Assembly (NCBI RefSeq): GCF_003590095.1
Contig: NC_039482.1
Coordinates: 12,293,657 to 12,357,656 of the forward strand
Direction of reading: 5' to 3'
Source of the DNA: Trichoplusia ni
Taxonomy: Eukaryota > Arthropoda > Insecta > Lepidoptera > Noctuidae
Length of the DNA stretch: 64,000 nucleotides
Shown piece by piece: positions 1 to 8,935 of this stretch. Numbering within the stretch: the stretch's first letter is position 1; each line of letters begins with the position of its first letter. A program made the position numbers and the translations under genes. The notes under the pieces are model-generated. The model made no database searches and was not told the origin of the DNA. It saw only the letters and a program-made list of their open reading frames with translations.

Positions 1-289
1 TGCTTTTTTATTTCTAAATTATAATGAATCTTGAGCGGCCCAAAAACTATCAAAGCATTATGCTGAGCATCGGCCGTTTTGTGTTATTATGACGCATATT
101 TTCCCCCTTCTATTTTCTATTTTAATTTATTTGTTTTTGTGTGTATGCGTCACTTTTTTAGCACAAATAAATATATTTTCTTTCTTTCTTTCAAAAAAAT
201 GCTTGAATCAAACACATTTCATCGTTTACGATACTATCCTGGTGTCAAATATTTCACAGCTGTTTTAATGACTTTTTCTTATTTAATTC

Positions 290-430
290 CTAAAAGAGGG
301 GTTTATACCTTTGACATATCTGCCTGCCTGTCTGTCTGTGACATCATAGCTTCCGAACGAATTGAACTATTTTAATTTAAACGTGATTATGTGCGAGTTT
401 TCGTTTAGAAATATTTGACAAATCGAGCCG
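290..430 (+). repeat. Dispersed repeat E, copy 1
   Basis: The segment around 296-350 reads 'agaggggtttatacctttg', then a tgcctgcctgtctgtctgtg run, then 'catcatagcttccgaacgaa'. The same order of blocks occurs on the minus strand at about 38945-39135, so this is a two-copy family within the window. It has no coding content and resembles the 3' end of a non-LTR element, although the family was not identified. Confidence 0.6.
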
Positions 431-639
431 TTTAAAAATGGGGGAGGGGGGGGGGTGCAAGTAGGAAAAAATAACAGAAGGTATAACTCAGTCTTAGCAC
501 TTCTGCTAAAAATGTTTTACTTTCGAAATTTTCCAGGGTTATGATTTTCGAGCACGTCTGTTCTTGGGACGGCCTACACCTGAAATTGCTAGACGGATTA
601 TGACAGTGATTATGAGGTAACATAAAATTATTATTGTAC

Positions 640-800
640 TGTAACCAAAGAGGTAAACCAGAACCCTATTACTGAGGCCCCTGTGTCCGTTCGTCTGTCT
701 GTCACCTGGCTGTTTCTCAATAACAGTGATAGCCAGACAGTTGTTATTTTCACACACGATGTTTTCTGACGATATAAAGAAGATGTCAAATTATTTTTGT
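640..800 (+). repeat. Degenerate dispersed repeat with cgtctgtctgtc core
   Basis: The stretch 'tccgttcgtctgtctgtcac' followed by 'acagtgatagccagacag' and 'ttttcacacacgatg' matches, from memory, a very common insect non-LTR tail whose consensus has a cgtccgtc run and a 'gatagctagacagttg' block. Only one diverged copy is seen here. Boundaries are approximate. Confidence 0.45.
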
Positions 801-1832
801 GGACGGAGCTGGTAAAGTGAGAGTCGGCCTCGGTAACTGTGGATTTTACATAGTGTCATAAGATAAAAGATTTTGCAAAATTGCACCCAGATAAACGGTT
901 TCCTGAAACATGTTTAATTGTCCTCTTAATATTAAAACTGATCTTCCTCACAAACATTTGGAATATTTCCAAAATAAAAAAGTTGGTAAACGTGTTATCT
1001 TGCCCCCTGGTGTTTTGATTATGATTTGCCTTTAAATTGCTGATAAATAAATAGCGTGATAATAAAAAAATATCAGTCACCCCTTTTTTTTAAATTGACA
1101 ATGACAGAAATCTAAAGTATAGGATATGTGTAATTTGTGATGTTACGACAAAGCAAAATATGAACATAACAGTGACTTCATGTGCATGAGTTCTATTTAC
1201 TATACCAATTTACAAAGAAAAATTACGTATTTTATTCGTTAACATACCTGTCGATCATTGAAGTAAAATACCTACCGTCATCCCTACTGCATAAATGGAA
1301 CTTAAATAAAGACTACATCGATACCGACAGCCAAAATGAATTTTCTAGACATTGTATGACGGATTTAAGTGCTGATAGCTACACGTTATTATCAGCCTTA
1401 CTGGGGAAATTTCCAAAAATATGTTCCTAATCCTCGTCGGCTTAGGGATCTCAGAGACTTATTCAGCCTCGTTCCTTCCCCTGTTTTTACCAGGCTACGA
1501 AAGAAGAAAATTTTAAATAAGTAGAGAATACAATAAATTGTTAAAGGAATTTTTGGAAGGACCACGTGTGCGGTCTCTATAATGGCGGATGTAGACCGAT
1601 CAAATCGTTAAAATATTGAAAAATCCCAGGTATCAGTAGACATTATTCTATCAATAGATACATAATGTATATTCATTGATAGCTTTGGTCTTATAGATCT
1701 TTCACATTGCATACCTATTATGCAGTTCTTATGCAAGCTTTCTGGGCTTTTTTATCCGAAATACTTTTGGCCTATGTAATGTTGCAAATTTAAGAAAAAA
1801 AAATGTTGCTTGTTGTTACTGATGAACCAAGG

Positions 1833-1846
1833 TAATAATTAACTGT
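1833..1846 (+). repeat. Target-site duplication of the PLE, left copy
   Basis: The 14-bp word taataattaactgt occurs here and again at 4781-4794, directly outside the right end of the element. Target-site duplications of roughly this size are known for Penelope-like elements. The two copies are identical, which agrees with a recent insertion. Confidence 0.8.
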
Positions 1847-1877
1847 ATTTTTATAATAACTATCGTGAGACTGATTC

Positions 1878-2202
1878 ATTATTAAATGATGTAACGGTTT
1901 ACTCACGCGTATTTATCGGGGTAGCCCGACTAGTTTCGGACCCAACCGGAGTCCTTAATCATGAGCAGACGCGGCGGGATCGCGAGTCGAACTGACGTCA
2001 GCGGCCGCGCATCTCGCTGCGTAGCGTCGCGCCCGCGCCGTGAGCGGCGGTGGGGCCGGCGACGCCGGTGGCGCGGGTGGGGGGTCTGCTGTCGTCATTG
2101 GCATCGTCCGTGCTCCCGTACTGGCTGAGTCAGTGCATACTATGCTGACCGCGTCGCTTTCCAGGCTTGGCTTCGTATGACATAACGCAGCATTCAATGC
2201 TG
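1878..2202 (+). repeat. PLE inverted terminal repeat, left arm
   Basis: Every base I compared pairs with 4784 down to 4460 (paired coordinates sum to 6662 throughout), with no mismatch or indel over 325 bp. The outermost four pairs (1878-1881 with 4781-4784) fall in the target duplication and are probably chance. The arm includes a CRE-like palindrome (tgacgtca) at about 1993-2000, a very GC-rich centre, and the first two codons of the ORF. Confidence 0.95.
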
Positions 2203-4707
2203 AGAAACAAACGTAAGAGACTCGAGTGTGGTTTAAGGTTTTTAGTGCAGTGCCGTGATAATGATGTTGTGCCCAAGTTCGCCCAGATAAAACCAATACA
2301 GTGCATTCGGGATTACGAAGAGTTTTTTAGCGTCGCGAGTAGAAAGCTATTGTGCCGTGCGATATCAGACTACCGTCGTAGATATATGTGCGTGAGTCAG
2401 TGCGTGTATGAATTACATCTACAGTTATCGCGGTTCTTAGATAATGATATGTGGACAGTGCTGGACGCCATGACACACAGCCGGGCTGAGAACATAGGTA
2501 CGCAGACAACAAAACGGCAAGAACACAAATTGACGAACCTAATTAAACACATCTACCCGCATAAGTCGCTCAAGGTCGCGACAAAAAGTACTGAAGCAGT
2601 GACGGTCGTCAATTTGTCATCCAAAGAATTGTCCGAGGACACTGTGTCTGTGTTATCCCGTGGACTCAACTTTGCACCAACACCGCGCAGAATACCCGTT
2701 GAGGATATTATTACAAATATTGAAAATACCATCTTCAGAAATAAAATACCTCACGGAGATGCTGATTGCCTGCGCCAGGATGTGTCTACGTTATTGCGTA
2801 AGTCTCCCCTGCCTAAGAGCAATATTACCCTCAAGGAGGTTAGTGCCCTGCGGGAGTTGCGCAATGATGAGTCATTGTTAGTGCTACCGGCCGACAAAGG
2901 TAACGCCACTGTAGTCGTCGACACCGAAGCGTACGAACACAAGATAACGCAAATGGTGGGCGACACAAGTGTTTATTGTAAAGTTAGTTACAACCCTACA
3001 TCCCGAGTCACGACGAAGATAAACAAACTTCTCCACATCATCGGTGACAAGGAGCTGGTAGCACAACTACGTCCACTCAATCCGACACCACCCAAAATTT
3101 ATGGTTTGCCAAAAATACACAAATCAAATTGGCCCCTACGACCTATAGTTAGCCAGATAGACGCACCGACCTATAAACTGTCGCGTCACCTGGCTACACT
3201 ATTACAACCATACACGGGCCAAACGAGTAGCTACGTGAGAGACTCCCGTCATTTTGTTGAGTTGCTAGAGGGTATACAGCTGCAGGACACAGATATAATG
3301 GTTAGTTTTGACATTACGTCGCTGTTTACCAACGTACCAGTAGATGAGGTCATACGAATTATCACAACCCTTTTAGGCGGAACTACACTACCTACTGGCT
3401 ACGTTGAGAGTATCACGTATTGTCTTAAAAGTGGATATTTCCTGTGGCGAGGGGACTTTTACCTCCAAATTGACGGAGTGGCTATGGGCTCACCACTGGC
3501 GCCCGTTGTGGCAAACATCTTCATGGAGTGGTTTGAGAAAAAAGCACTAGACTCTGCAAACGTGAAACAGCGATACTGGTGGCGATATGTAGATGATATC
3601 TTTGCTGTCGTCGCCCGGGACGCATTGAAGGACCTGACGTCACACCTAAATCGGGTGCACGCGAAGATAGAGGTCACCATAGAGGAGGAAAAAGAAGGAA
3701 AGTTACCGTTCCTGGACGTACTGGTCATCCGAGAGCCGAACGGACGGGTGACTCATACCGTATACCGGAAGCCAACGCACACAGACCGGTACCTACGAGC
3801 CGACTCCCATCACCACCCCTCACACCTATCTTCGGTGCCTCGTACGCTGCTGAACCGAGCACTCGCTCTCTGCGACCATGAATACGTCAATGCGGAACTG
3901 AGGCATGTACGTGACGTATTAGAGCGCAATGGATATCAGTGGCGTAAGTGTAGACGTCTCCTGGGATCTGCGGGCGAAGCTCGCAAGCGTCCGGCGGAGG
4001 CTGAGCGGACTCCTGCGTACTTACCATACGTGCAGGGTGTCACAGACAAGATAGGTCGCTTGTTACGCCGGAGATATAGCATCAAGACGATCTATCGGCC
4101 ACCCGGACAACTGCGACAGATGATCCGCTCTCCCAAGGACAAGGATCCTTTAGGCTTCCCGGGAGTATACAAAATACCGTGCGACTGCGGCCTGAGCTAC
4201 ATTGGGGAAACCCGGCGTAATGTAGCAACCAGACTTGGCGAACATATACGCAGCATGAAGAACATGGACACCGACAAGTCGGCAGTGGCAGAACATGTGT
4301 GTAATGCGGGGACGGCACACTACATACGTTTCGACAAAGCCTCCGTACTAGCGAAGGAGAAATACTTCGTGCCGCGAAAAGTACGTGAGGCTATAGAAAT
4401 CAGCCGTCACCCGAATTTCAATAGAGATCGTGGATGGACACTGCCACCAGCGTGGAAACCAGCATTGAATGCTGCGTTATGTCATACGAAGCCAAGCCTG
4501 GAAAGCGACGCGGTCAGCATAGTATGCACTGACTCAGCCAGTACGGGAGCACGGACGATGCCAATGACGACAGCAGACCCCCCACCCGCGCCACCGGCGT
4601 CGCCGGCCCCACCGCCGCTCACGGCGCGGGCGCGACGCTACGCAGCGAGATGCGCGGCCGCTGACGTCAGTTCGACTCGCGATCCCGCCGCGTCTGCTCA
4701 TGATTAA
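2197..4707 (+). CDS. PLE polyprotein: reverse transcriptase + GIY-YIG endonuclease
   Basis: The 836-residue protein copies element RNA into DNA at a nicked target. I chose ATG 2197 as start because the frame can only extend to a TTG codon at 2167 and is closed by TGA at 2146. Visible RT blocks are LPADKGN (230-236), PKIYGLPKIHK (299-309), SFDITSLF with catalytic D372, GVAMGSPLAP (427-436), YVDD (464-467; catalytic D466 and D467) and PFLD (504-507). The endonuclease lies at about 654-740, with GVY 656-658, YIG 668-670, Arg674/Arg679, and a likely zinc site at C662, C664, H683 and H700. From residue 756 to the stop, the protein is encoded inside the right inverted repeat and is a Pro/Ala-rich low-complexity tail. 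No frameshift or internal stop is present, and all key residues expected for an active PLE are there. Confidence 0.95.
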   Translation: MLRNKRKRLECGLRFLVQCRDNDVVPKFAQIKPIQCIRDYEEFFSVASRKLLCRAISDYRRRYMCVSQCVYELHLQLSRFLDNDMWTVLDAMTHSRAENIGTQTTKRQEHKLTNLIKHIYPHKSLKVATKSTEAVTVVNLSSKELSEDTVSVLSRGLNFAPTPRRIPVEDIITNIENTIFRNKIPHGDADCLRQDVSTLLRKSPLPKSNITLKEVSALRELRNDESLLVLPADKGNATVVVDTEAYEHKITQMVGDTSVYCKVSYNPTSRVTTKINKLLHIIGDKELVAQLRPLNPTPPKIYGLPKIHKSNWPLRPIVSQIDAPTYKLSRHLATLLQPYTGQTSSYVRDSRHFVELLEGIQLQDTDIMVSFDITSLFTNVPVDEVIRIITTLLGGTTLPTGYVESITYCLKSGYFLWRGDFYLQIDGVAMGSPLAPVVANIFMEWFEKKALDSANVKQRYWWRYVDDIFAVVARDALKDLTSHLNRVHAKIEVTIEEEKEGKLPFLDVLVIREPNGRVTHTVYRKPTHTDRYLRADSHHHPSHLSSVPRTLLNRALALCDHEYVNAELRHVRDVLERNGYQWRKCRRLLGSAGEARKRPAEAERTPAYLPYVQGVTDKIGRLLRRRYSIKTIYRPPGQLRQMIRSPKDKDPLGFPGVYKIPCDCGLSYIGETRRNVATRLGEHIRSMKNMDTDKSAVAEHVCNAGTAHYIRFDKASVLAKEKYFVPRKVREAIEISRHPNFNRDRGWTLPPAWKPALNAALCHTKPSLESDAVSIVCTDSASTGARTMPMTTADPPPAPPASPAPPPLTARARRYAARCAAADVSSTRDPAASAHD

Positions 4708-4784
4708 GGACTCCGGTTGGGTCCGAAACTAGTCGGGCTACCCCGATAAATACGCGTGAGTAAACCGTTACATCATTTAATAAT
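4460..4784 (-). repeat. PLE inverted terminal repeat, right arm
   Basis: This is the reverse complement of 1878-2202, identical over the 325 bp checked by eye. It encodes the last ~81 residues of the element protein and the TAA stop at 4705-4707. The hammerhead-like fold at 4697-4760 lies between the stop and the right end. Confidence 0.95.
4697..4760 (+). ncRNA. Hammerhead-ribozyme-like fold in PLE terminal repeat (core altered)
   Basis: Hammerhead ribozyme motifs are known in PLE terminal repeats. Here a 6-bp stem (ggactc 4708-4713 with gggtcc 4719-4724, loop cggtt) is followed at once by GAAA (4725-4728). Next comes a second stem, tcggg 4733-4737 with cccga 4742-4746. CTC at 4697-4699 can pair with GAG at 4758-4760. 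The expected CUGANGA core before the first stem reads atgatta, so conserved C3 and G8 appear replaced. The same sequence lies on the minus strand of the left arm. Homology seems plausible, but cleavage activity is doubtful. Confidence 0.4.
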
Positions 4785-4794
4785 AATTAACTGT
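4781..4794 (+). repeat. Target-site duplication of the PLE, right copy
   Basis: This is an identical 14-bp copy of 1833-1846 that immediately follows the right inverted repeat. The pair defines the empty target site. Confidence 0.8.
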
Positions 4795-5199
4795 GTCGTT
4801 CAGTAATTTTTTTGTTATGCATAATTATAGATGAGATCAATGAGAACTACATGCAACTTTGGGTTGAGTGTCACTACGAATGTTTTGATCTTGAAGTAGC
4901 ATCGCCAACATTACCGAGCTAAAAACATATACATATACAATTGAACTTGAGTAATTTTAGTACATCGATAAAAATAAAAATAAATATAATTTAAGTTCCT
5001 TTCTATTAAGAATGTACTGATTACGGTAACAATTGCATAAAAAAAACGTATTAGTTTATGTTTCTTTTATTTTACTTGTGAAATAGTCGCGGTAGGCCCA
5101 TATCAGACTTGAAAGCGAATAAAATAACTAATTTTGTGAAAATGATTTATTTTCGAAAAATCCTATTATCGCTCTGTCAAAAGTATTAAGATAAATAGC

Positions 5200-5690
5200 G
5201 TGATGTTTTTTTGTGTAAATTGATGACCGTGCTGCCTACTACTCAATGGGGTGAAGATACACCTCATAATTGTATTACACGATGTTACGGGTGAGTCCAA
5301 AAATTGAAAAGTTTACTGCTCATGCCCCCTGCATAGTAGCGTTATGGTTTTTGTATATTTGTTGTATCATGTGAACGACAAGGTTCATGCAAAATTTGAA
5401 CGAAATATATTTGGTAGTTTATGAGATAATTTGATATTCGTTTATAGATATAAAAGGCTCCTGCTCACCCCCTGTAACGAAAAGCGGGGTAATAAGTAAA
5501 AAGTATGTTGACCGGACCTCTTGTTGATATTCTCTGAAAATTTGAATCAAATCTATCCAGTACTTCCCGAGATCTTTCCGGACATACATACAGACAAACA
5601 GACAAACAGACAAACAGACAAAAATTCTAAAAATCATATTTTCGGCATCGGAATCGTTCGTAGACCACGCTGCAATTATTCTTTTTTAAA
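5200..5690 (+). repeat. Non-LTR (RTE-like) 3' tail with ACAGACAA microsatellite
   Basis: The stretch 'ggttcatgcaaaatttgaac' and then 'aaatttgaatcaaatctatc', 'cccgagatctttccggac', (gacaaaca)n at about 5591-5622, and 'catattttcggcatcgg' follow the typical layout of lepidopteran non-LTR 3' tails that end in simple repeats. No ORF survives. It may be two adjacent tails (about 5200-5480 and 5510-5690). Confidence 0.55.
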
Positions 5691-5740
5691 AATATTCAAT
5701 GTACAGTTTTCACTTTTCTACAATTTTATTATATGTATAG

Positions 5741-5865
5741 ATTTTGGGGGACTCGGAGCAAGAATTCGTGGATAAAAATGTTTGTTACAAGCAGAGATCC
5801 AACCGCGACCTTTACCAGTCGTCTATCCGTGCCTTACCAATATTTCACAGGAAATATTATACCAT
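5741..5865 (-). repeat. tRNA-derived SINE1 remnant
   Basis: Read on the minus strand it gives a degenerate A-box region near 5840, a B-box-like ggttggatctc, and then 'tgcttgtaacaaacat' and 'cacgaattcttgctccgag'. This matches the body of the SINE1 copies at 33780, 51002 and elsewhere. It is an old, diverged copy. Confidence 0.5.
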
Positions 5866-6574
5866 TGCATTCCCAATGAGGTTCGTAAGCCCTTACTTCG
5901 TAGTCAGCAATTGCGTCACAACCAGGAAGCGATCGCAACTCGGTCGCCGTCAATCGCACGTTACGAATGGTTGTCGCGGGTCATTGGGCATTCACAATGA
6001 ATGGGCTAAAAGCTAGCATGGGCTCACTAGGTTAGCTTAGTAGGACGATCGTTGAAATGAGTTTGTATGGTTTGAAAGTAGTCCCTTTGATCAGAAATTG
6101 TTGTTAAAGTTTTCGTGCTCAGATGCTACGAGATCGACCTACATTTACAATAATAAGTTTGTGCGGTAGTATATTATTCTTTCTCGTCAAAACTACTGAC
6201 GGTGCAAAGACGGTGGCCAACATTTCATGTTAAAGAAACGCCAAGGATTAACAATATCATTGAATTCATCCAAAGTGATATTGTGAGTCAATGTGATTTT
6301 CCAAACACATTTGCATAATAAATATGCAAACAGTAATCCATTTATCACACTAAAACAGCTCACACGCTTATCGCGGTGTAATTCTACAAAATCTTCCGAC
6401 ATCATCCGATAACGAGCGATAAGGGATAAAAACTGCACAAACAATATAAATACCTAATTATATACGATATATATATATATATCTATAATATCTATATGTA
6501 GATAAATCGCCTCGAGATTCATTGAGTTACCTGCAGTGTCCTCCACATAAGCATTGATTCTCATGAAGAATTGT

Positions 6575-6680
6575 AGCGCAGAGCCATGCACCGACACTAA
6601 AACGCGGATACGACTGACTATAACCGTTTCCTCATCCCAGGAAGCGGGTGTCCATAAGTAAGGATGGAACTAACCATACC
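6575..6680 (-). repeat. Dispersed repeat H, truncated copy
   Basis: On the minus strand the blocks 'tatggacacccgcttcctgg', 'tccgcgttttagtgtcgg' and 'gcatggctctgcgc' line up with the longer copies at 7640-7800 and 35066-35198. The central part is deleted. Confidence 0.6.
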
Positions 6681-7138
6681 AAAAAGAGAGATTTAAACAT
6701 CGGTAGCAATTATTTTTCAGCGAGATTGAAATGTAAATCGTAAAATCGTTTCGATTGCCAATAATACTTAACTCATTGCCTTCTAAACTTTTCATCGGGA
6801 ATGTAGTCCCCCACATGAAAGGTGGTGAAGCTATTGTTTGGGGATACATTCGCATGTTTCATGGACAGATGTTACACCTGCACATATCATTACACTGTCT
6901 GACTTTTATTTAATTCACACAATATAGGTATATATGTAGCCATTATGTGTTGTTTTCCCTTTGTATAGCACCAGTTTTATGTAGAAAGGCTCGTATCATC
7001 TAAACTCGTAAAACTACAAAGTGTTAATCCAATTCATGATTCTTTTCGTTTGGAACTAGTCATAAAAATGAAATCTTAGATAGTATTTATGAAAAAGCTC
7101 AATTTTTAAAGTAAGTTTACGGAGATTGATATGCTACA

Positions 7139-7226
7139 GTTTCTTTACGCGTATTTGTCGGGATTACCCGACTAGTTTTACATCCCAGTGGAGTCCATCA
7201 TGAACTGACCCAGCGGTGCGGTCAAG
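7139..7226 (+). mobile_element. Diverged PLE terminal-repeat relic
   Basis: The sequence tacgcgtatttgtcggg, then cccgactagtttt, then gtggagtcc and catcatga, follows the outer ~90 bp of the PLE left arm (1900-1990) in the same order and orientation. It has many substitutions and a few small indels. No RT or endonuclease sequence is next to it, so it is either a solo terminus or a heavily truncated old insertion of a related element. Confidence 0.75.
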
Positions 7227-7639
7227 AGTTGAAATAGTAAGGCCGTTGTATCATTAAAGTAAAAAGCCCCAACTGTAACTATTAGCAAGCCACATAGCAA
7301 CTTAAAACATCCTTTCATCCATGCATCGTCCTAGCAAATGATCATTCATCATTGAGTCCATAGCGATTGTTTGCCAAATCGTGACATATGCGTGCGTGTT
7401 GCGTGACGAATATAGGTAATATTGCATGAGGCGTGCCAATCGCAGCTGACCTCCTGGACTGAATGGAGGTGTAACGGTGGCATCTCCTCAATTACCCAGT
7501 CTGGCGAACGAAGGAGGTTGTCTATTCAAATTCAATTACTGAATGATGACGTAATTGATTGGCAAGACTTTACGTACATTATCCGTTAGAAACTAGAAGA
7601 AACTTTGATTTCTATGTAGGTACGATGAACATACCTTTT

Positions 7640-7800
7640 TTTATTGGTAAGGCGGGGGAATCCTTATGGACACCCACTCCCTCGGGGGAGGAAATGGGTA
7701 GTGTCAGACTTTTACCGACTAAACCTGAACCGCCGTGCTACGTCATCCGCGTTTTTGTGTCGGTGTATGGCAATGCGTTGCAATCCTTCATACAACGATG
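7640..7800 (+). repeat. Dispersed repeat H, longest copy
   Basis: The copy runs 'ggtaaggcgggggaatcc', 'gaggaaatgggtagtgtcag', 'ccgccgtgctacgtcatccg', 'gtttttgtgtcggtgtatgg'. The minus-strand copy at 35066-35198 matches it block by block. It is more GC-rich than its surroundings. The element class is unknown to me. The ORFs across it are repeat-derived. Confidence 0.7.
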
Positions 7801-8714
7801 AACATACCCTTCTGGACCCTGGATATTTCTACGAGATCCATCCTTTATAAACAACTATGAATCTACTGGTTCAATTATTTCATATTGTAATCTCATGGTA
7901 AAGTTCTAGATTTAACATTCAGAGTATTCAAATTTAAAACTTGCATTCAACAATTCTTCTTTGTATAGTTTTCCACTGCTAAACAATTCAGGTTATGGTG
8001 TCGCCCCAAAAATCTCAGTTCTTCAGTCCCAACTAACTTTTAATTAGAACGCCATGCTGCGCTTGCGCAAGTGTGTGACAAAGGCGTCCTCGATCCGTGG
8101 TGTTGCAAGCCAAGTTTATATAGGCATTAAGATACCCTGAATGCACATAAAATAGTTTTACAATCATGTAGCAATTGCTTTCAAGAGTTATTTGGAATTT
8201 CGTCATATGTTATATGTCCGTCAATCTGGAAATAAATTGTGATATTCGCAAATGCCAGATGTTTTGTTATTGTTGTGTCTGATGTAAGGTCCACAAAGTT
8301 TGTGTAACGTGTCTAAAGTTTTTTTATGCTCTGGATTTTAAGTTAAAGGACATGAAAGGGTTTCTAAAAATACTATTGCTTTGAGACCAAAAGTTAAATA
8401 GTCTCGGTGGCCTAAAAGAGCACTTTAGAGAAATAAAGAGGTTCTCTGAAATCCTCCACCAAAACTAAGTTTTGTAAGAAATGTAATAATGGTTAGGTAT
8501 GGGCAATGAAAATTCGCAGAACAAATATTAGCTTTTAAAATAATATTGGGTACAGACATTTATTTGCACAACGTGTTACGTCAAATAGCATTTTAATTGA
8601 TTGTCCTACATTGTTATTTACCGTGCAAACATCATGTTAAACAATAGTTTGTGGAGGGATTATCTAACTAAAGACAGCGATAATTTTTCGAAAGATATTG
8701 TTATGCTTCTTAAT

Positions 8715-8935
8715 ATAATAATAATACTCCAAAACTTTCACACAACGCCGTCTAGCCTCAAACTAAGCAGAGCTTAATTGTGAGTACTAGACAACTGATA
8801 AACTTACTTAGATAAATCGCAATGATCGTGCTCATAAAGCAAACATTTGTTATGGGTGGGAATCGAACCGTCGACCTTCGGCATAGTAGGGTCACTAACT
8901 TTTAGACCAACTGGCAAGTCGGCTTTATCAGTACC
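8715..8935 (-). repeat. tRNA-headed SINE2, copy 1
   Basis: Read on the minus strand it starts with a tRNA-like head: A-box-like 'tgccagttggtctaaaag' and B box ggttcgattcc. The body follows, with 'ttatgagcacgatcattg', 'cacaattaagctctgcttag' and 'acggcgttgtgtgaaag', and it ends in an (att)n tail. The copy at 49043-49266 has the same order. This is a typical SINE layout: Pol III promoter, body, simple-repeat tail. Confidence 0.7.

Larger units (their letters stand above)
1..1832. other. AT-rich flank with degenerate repeats, no gene
   Basis: No reading frame here looks like protein. Recognisable content is a short (TTTC)n tract at about 177-192, a dispersed repeat at about 290-430, a G-rich run at 440-456, and a degenerate repeat at about 640-800. 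The rest (about 800-1832) shows only AT-rich unique-looking sequence. Confidence 0.6.
1847..4780 (+). mobile_element. Full-length Penelope-like retroelement (PLE)
   Basis: The unit is bounded by a 14-bp direct repeat and has a 35-bp left-only extension (1847-1881), a perfect inverted terminal repeat, and one ORF encoding RT plus GIY-YIG endonuclease. PLEs are a separate class of retroelement that usually carry pseudo-LTRs in direct or inverted order, plus a short asymmetric extension. All of these are present, so the copy looks complete. The element is clearly more GC-rich than its AT-rich surroundings. The clade (Penelope, Poseidon or other) cannot be assigned without a tree. Confidence 0.93.
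4795..8000. other. Repeat-rich DNA, no gene
   Basis: Contents are LINE-tail-like sequence with an acagacaa microsatellite (about 5200-5690), a minus-strand SINE remnant (5741-5865), an AT-rich microsatellite near 6460-6495, two copies of repeat H, and a PLE terminus relic (7139-7226). A GC-richer patch at 7440-7530 is unexplained. Short ORFs here follow repeat sequence and show no protein features. Confidence 0.6.

Noticed and set aside
2167..2196. Longer PLE ORF starting at 2167
   Set aside because: The codon there is TTG. The first ATG in frame is 2197, and a TGA closes the frame at 2146.
1955..2296. 113-residue minus-strand frame
   Set aside because: It is the mirror image of the PLE protein tail, read from the left inverted arm; the same peptide ends the real ORF. 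No separate gene is needed.
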